64,000 nt of DNA from Bicyclus anynana (lineage: Eukaryota > Arthropoda > Insecta > Lepidoptera > Nymphalidae). Shown here in pieces: positions 63,151-64,000 of this stretch. Location of the stretch: contig NC_069095.1 of NCBI RefSeq assembly GCF_947172395.1, positions 11,531,321 through 11,595,320 of the forward strand. Direction: 5' to 3'. The position numbers and the translations under genes are program-made. Each line of letters opens with the position of its first letter. Within the stretch, counting starts at the first letter, position 1. Below the pieces are notes generated by a model. That model made no database searches. It saw only the letters and a program-made list of their open reading frames with translations, and was not told the origin of the DNA.

Positions 63151-63681
63151 TCTTTGCGATGCTCGATTGCTTCCTAACAAAAAATCCTGTACAGTATGTA
63201 ACGGATTTTATTATTAAAGTTGATACAATACTAGTACCTATTAAAGTATTTATAGATTGAGTTTAAGTTTTTGCTGCCCCAATTCAGAAGCGAGTAAAGC
63301 CTCAAACCAACAACAATTCTAAAACTACAAGGGGCCCACCCACGTCACCCCCCGTAACTCAACCCTTATAATGTAAGGATAGGCATTATTTAAATACCCC
63401 GCCAGTGGAATGCAAATATTCCTAGCAGAGCCCCGTAATATAGCATTCCTGGGATACCTAACCCTCAAGATTTCGTACATTCCGCGCCCTGTACCACAAT
63501 TTGTCCTTTAGAGGCGTGAAGTTTGTTGAGTTATGTGCTCTCAGAAATCTTGTGTGAGTGAAAATGTTGTGTAGTTTATCTAAATTACACGGAAAGGTTT
63601 CATGAGATTTACTAAGAAATGTATGTGTAAAATAAGCACATAAAATCAGCAGATATTGTGTAGATTTTTATGGGTTTTCAT
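63151..63681. other. No recognisable feature
   Basis: A C-rich spot at 63329-63352 stands out; no coding or repeat support. Confidence 0.4.
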
Positions 63682-63776
63682 TACCACCATCATTATCGGC
63701 CGATAAAGGTTCACTCCTGGACTTCTTCTTGTATAGACTTCCAAAGACCACAAGCTGCTAGCATCCAGCGGCTCCC
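63682..63776 (-). mobile_element. RTE 3'-end fragment, diverged
   Basis: 'ccaccatcattatcggccga', 'ggttcactcctggacttctt', 'agcatccagcggctccctg'. Small remnant with TGA-type tail. Confidence 0.75.
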
Positions 63777-63799
63777 TGAAACTTACTATATTGTTTTTA

Positions 63800-63850
63800 A
63801 CCGATTTCCAAAAAGGAGGAGGTTCTACGTTCGGCTGTATGTATGTTTTT
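63800..63850 (+). repeat. One end of the AACCGAC.. MITE
   Basis: 'ttaaccgatttccaaaaagg', 'aggaggttctacgttcggct', 'gtatgtatg' matches the left end of 61187-61513. Confidence 0.7.
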
Positions 63851-63854
63851 ATTA

Positions 63855-64000
63855 TTAACCCATATTCGGCTCTATGCTGAGCACTAATCTCCTCTCAGAA
63901 TGAGAAGGGTTAGGCCAATAGTCCACCACGCTGGCCCTATTGGCAGACTTCACACACGCAGAGAATTAAGAAAATTCTCTGGCATACGGGTTTCCTCAAA
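63855..64000 (-). mobile_element. SINE-A, cut by window end
   Basis: 'attaacccatattcggctct', 'ctcagaatgagaagggttag', 'gtccaccacgctggccc', 'cacacacgcagagaattaag' up to the window end. The head lies beyond the window. Confidence 0.9.

Noticed and set aside
1..64000. CRISPR array, phage or bacterial operon
   Set aside because: No regularly spaced identical repeats with unique spacers, no compact co-directional genes.

Overview
This 64 kb window looks like repeat-rich nuclear DNA from a butterfly or moth (Lepidoptera). The evidence is the repeat content. There are many short Helitrons that start TC, end CTAG and sit between A and T. Two large tRNA-like SINE families are present, one with a (TGA)n tail and one with an oligo-A tail. 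There are also 5'-truncated RTE-type LINE 3' ends with (ATGATG)n tails, plus many hairpin or TIR MITEs. Composition is AT-rich throughout. I found no convincing host protein-coding gene, rRNA, true tRNA, operon, phage or CRISPR array. The window is probably intergenic, or lies inside very long introns. The species cannot be fixed from the sequence, and family names are from memory, not from a search.

Layout. 0-10 kb: SINE-A copies, including one at 5786-6094 with a perfect 20-bp target-site duplication, Helitron pieces, a decayed LINE C-terminus near 1.0 kb, and a cluster of inverted-repeat MITEs at 4.5-5.3 and 7.9-9.1 kb. 10-29 kb: RTE tails, complete and broken Helitrons, tRNA-like SINEs of four families, a nested SINE/LINE complex at 18.9-19.6 kb, and hairpin elements. 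29.1-31.6 kb: an R1-like LINE (RT plus RNase H, 5'-truncated, 663 intact codons) inserted inside a small Helitron and flanked by a perfect 16-bp duplication. Its open reading frame takes its first 13 codons, including ATG, from the Helitron. 32-56 kb: SINE-A and SINE-B copies (two with internal insertions), RTE tails, a Helitron nested exactly at A^T in another Helitron, a Helitron with a TAGGG-like minisatellite, and MITEs. 56.2-59.45 kb: a Jockey/CR1-like LINE (endonuclease plus RT) that is intact apart from one frameshift in an A8 run and ends in an (AAAT)n tail. 59.9-64 kb: another LINE C-terminal remnant, SINEs, MITEs and RTE tails.

How the parts relate. LINE machinery (RTE, R1, Jockey/CR1-like) supplies reverse transcriptase for itself and probably for the SINEs; SINE-A shares a TGA-type 3' tail with the RTE fragments. 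The Helitrons here are all non-autonomous, since no Rep/helicase coding was seen. MITEs depend on transposases that are not in the window. Many insertions are nested, so relative ages can be read locally. The strongest items for follow-up are the Helitron/R1 chimeric ORF, the single-lesion Jockey/CR1-like LINE, the precise Helitron-in-Helitron insertion, and the foldback element represented by two complementary halves.
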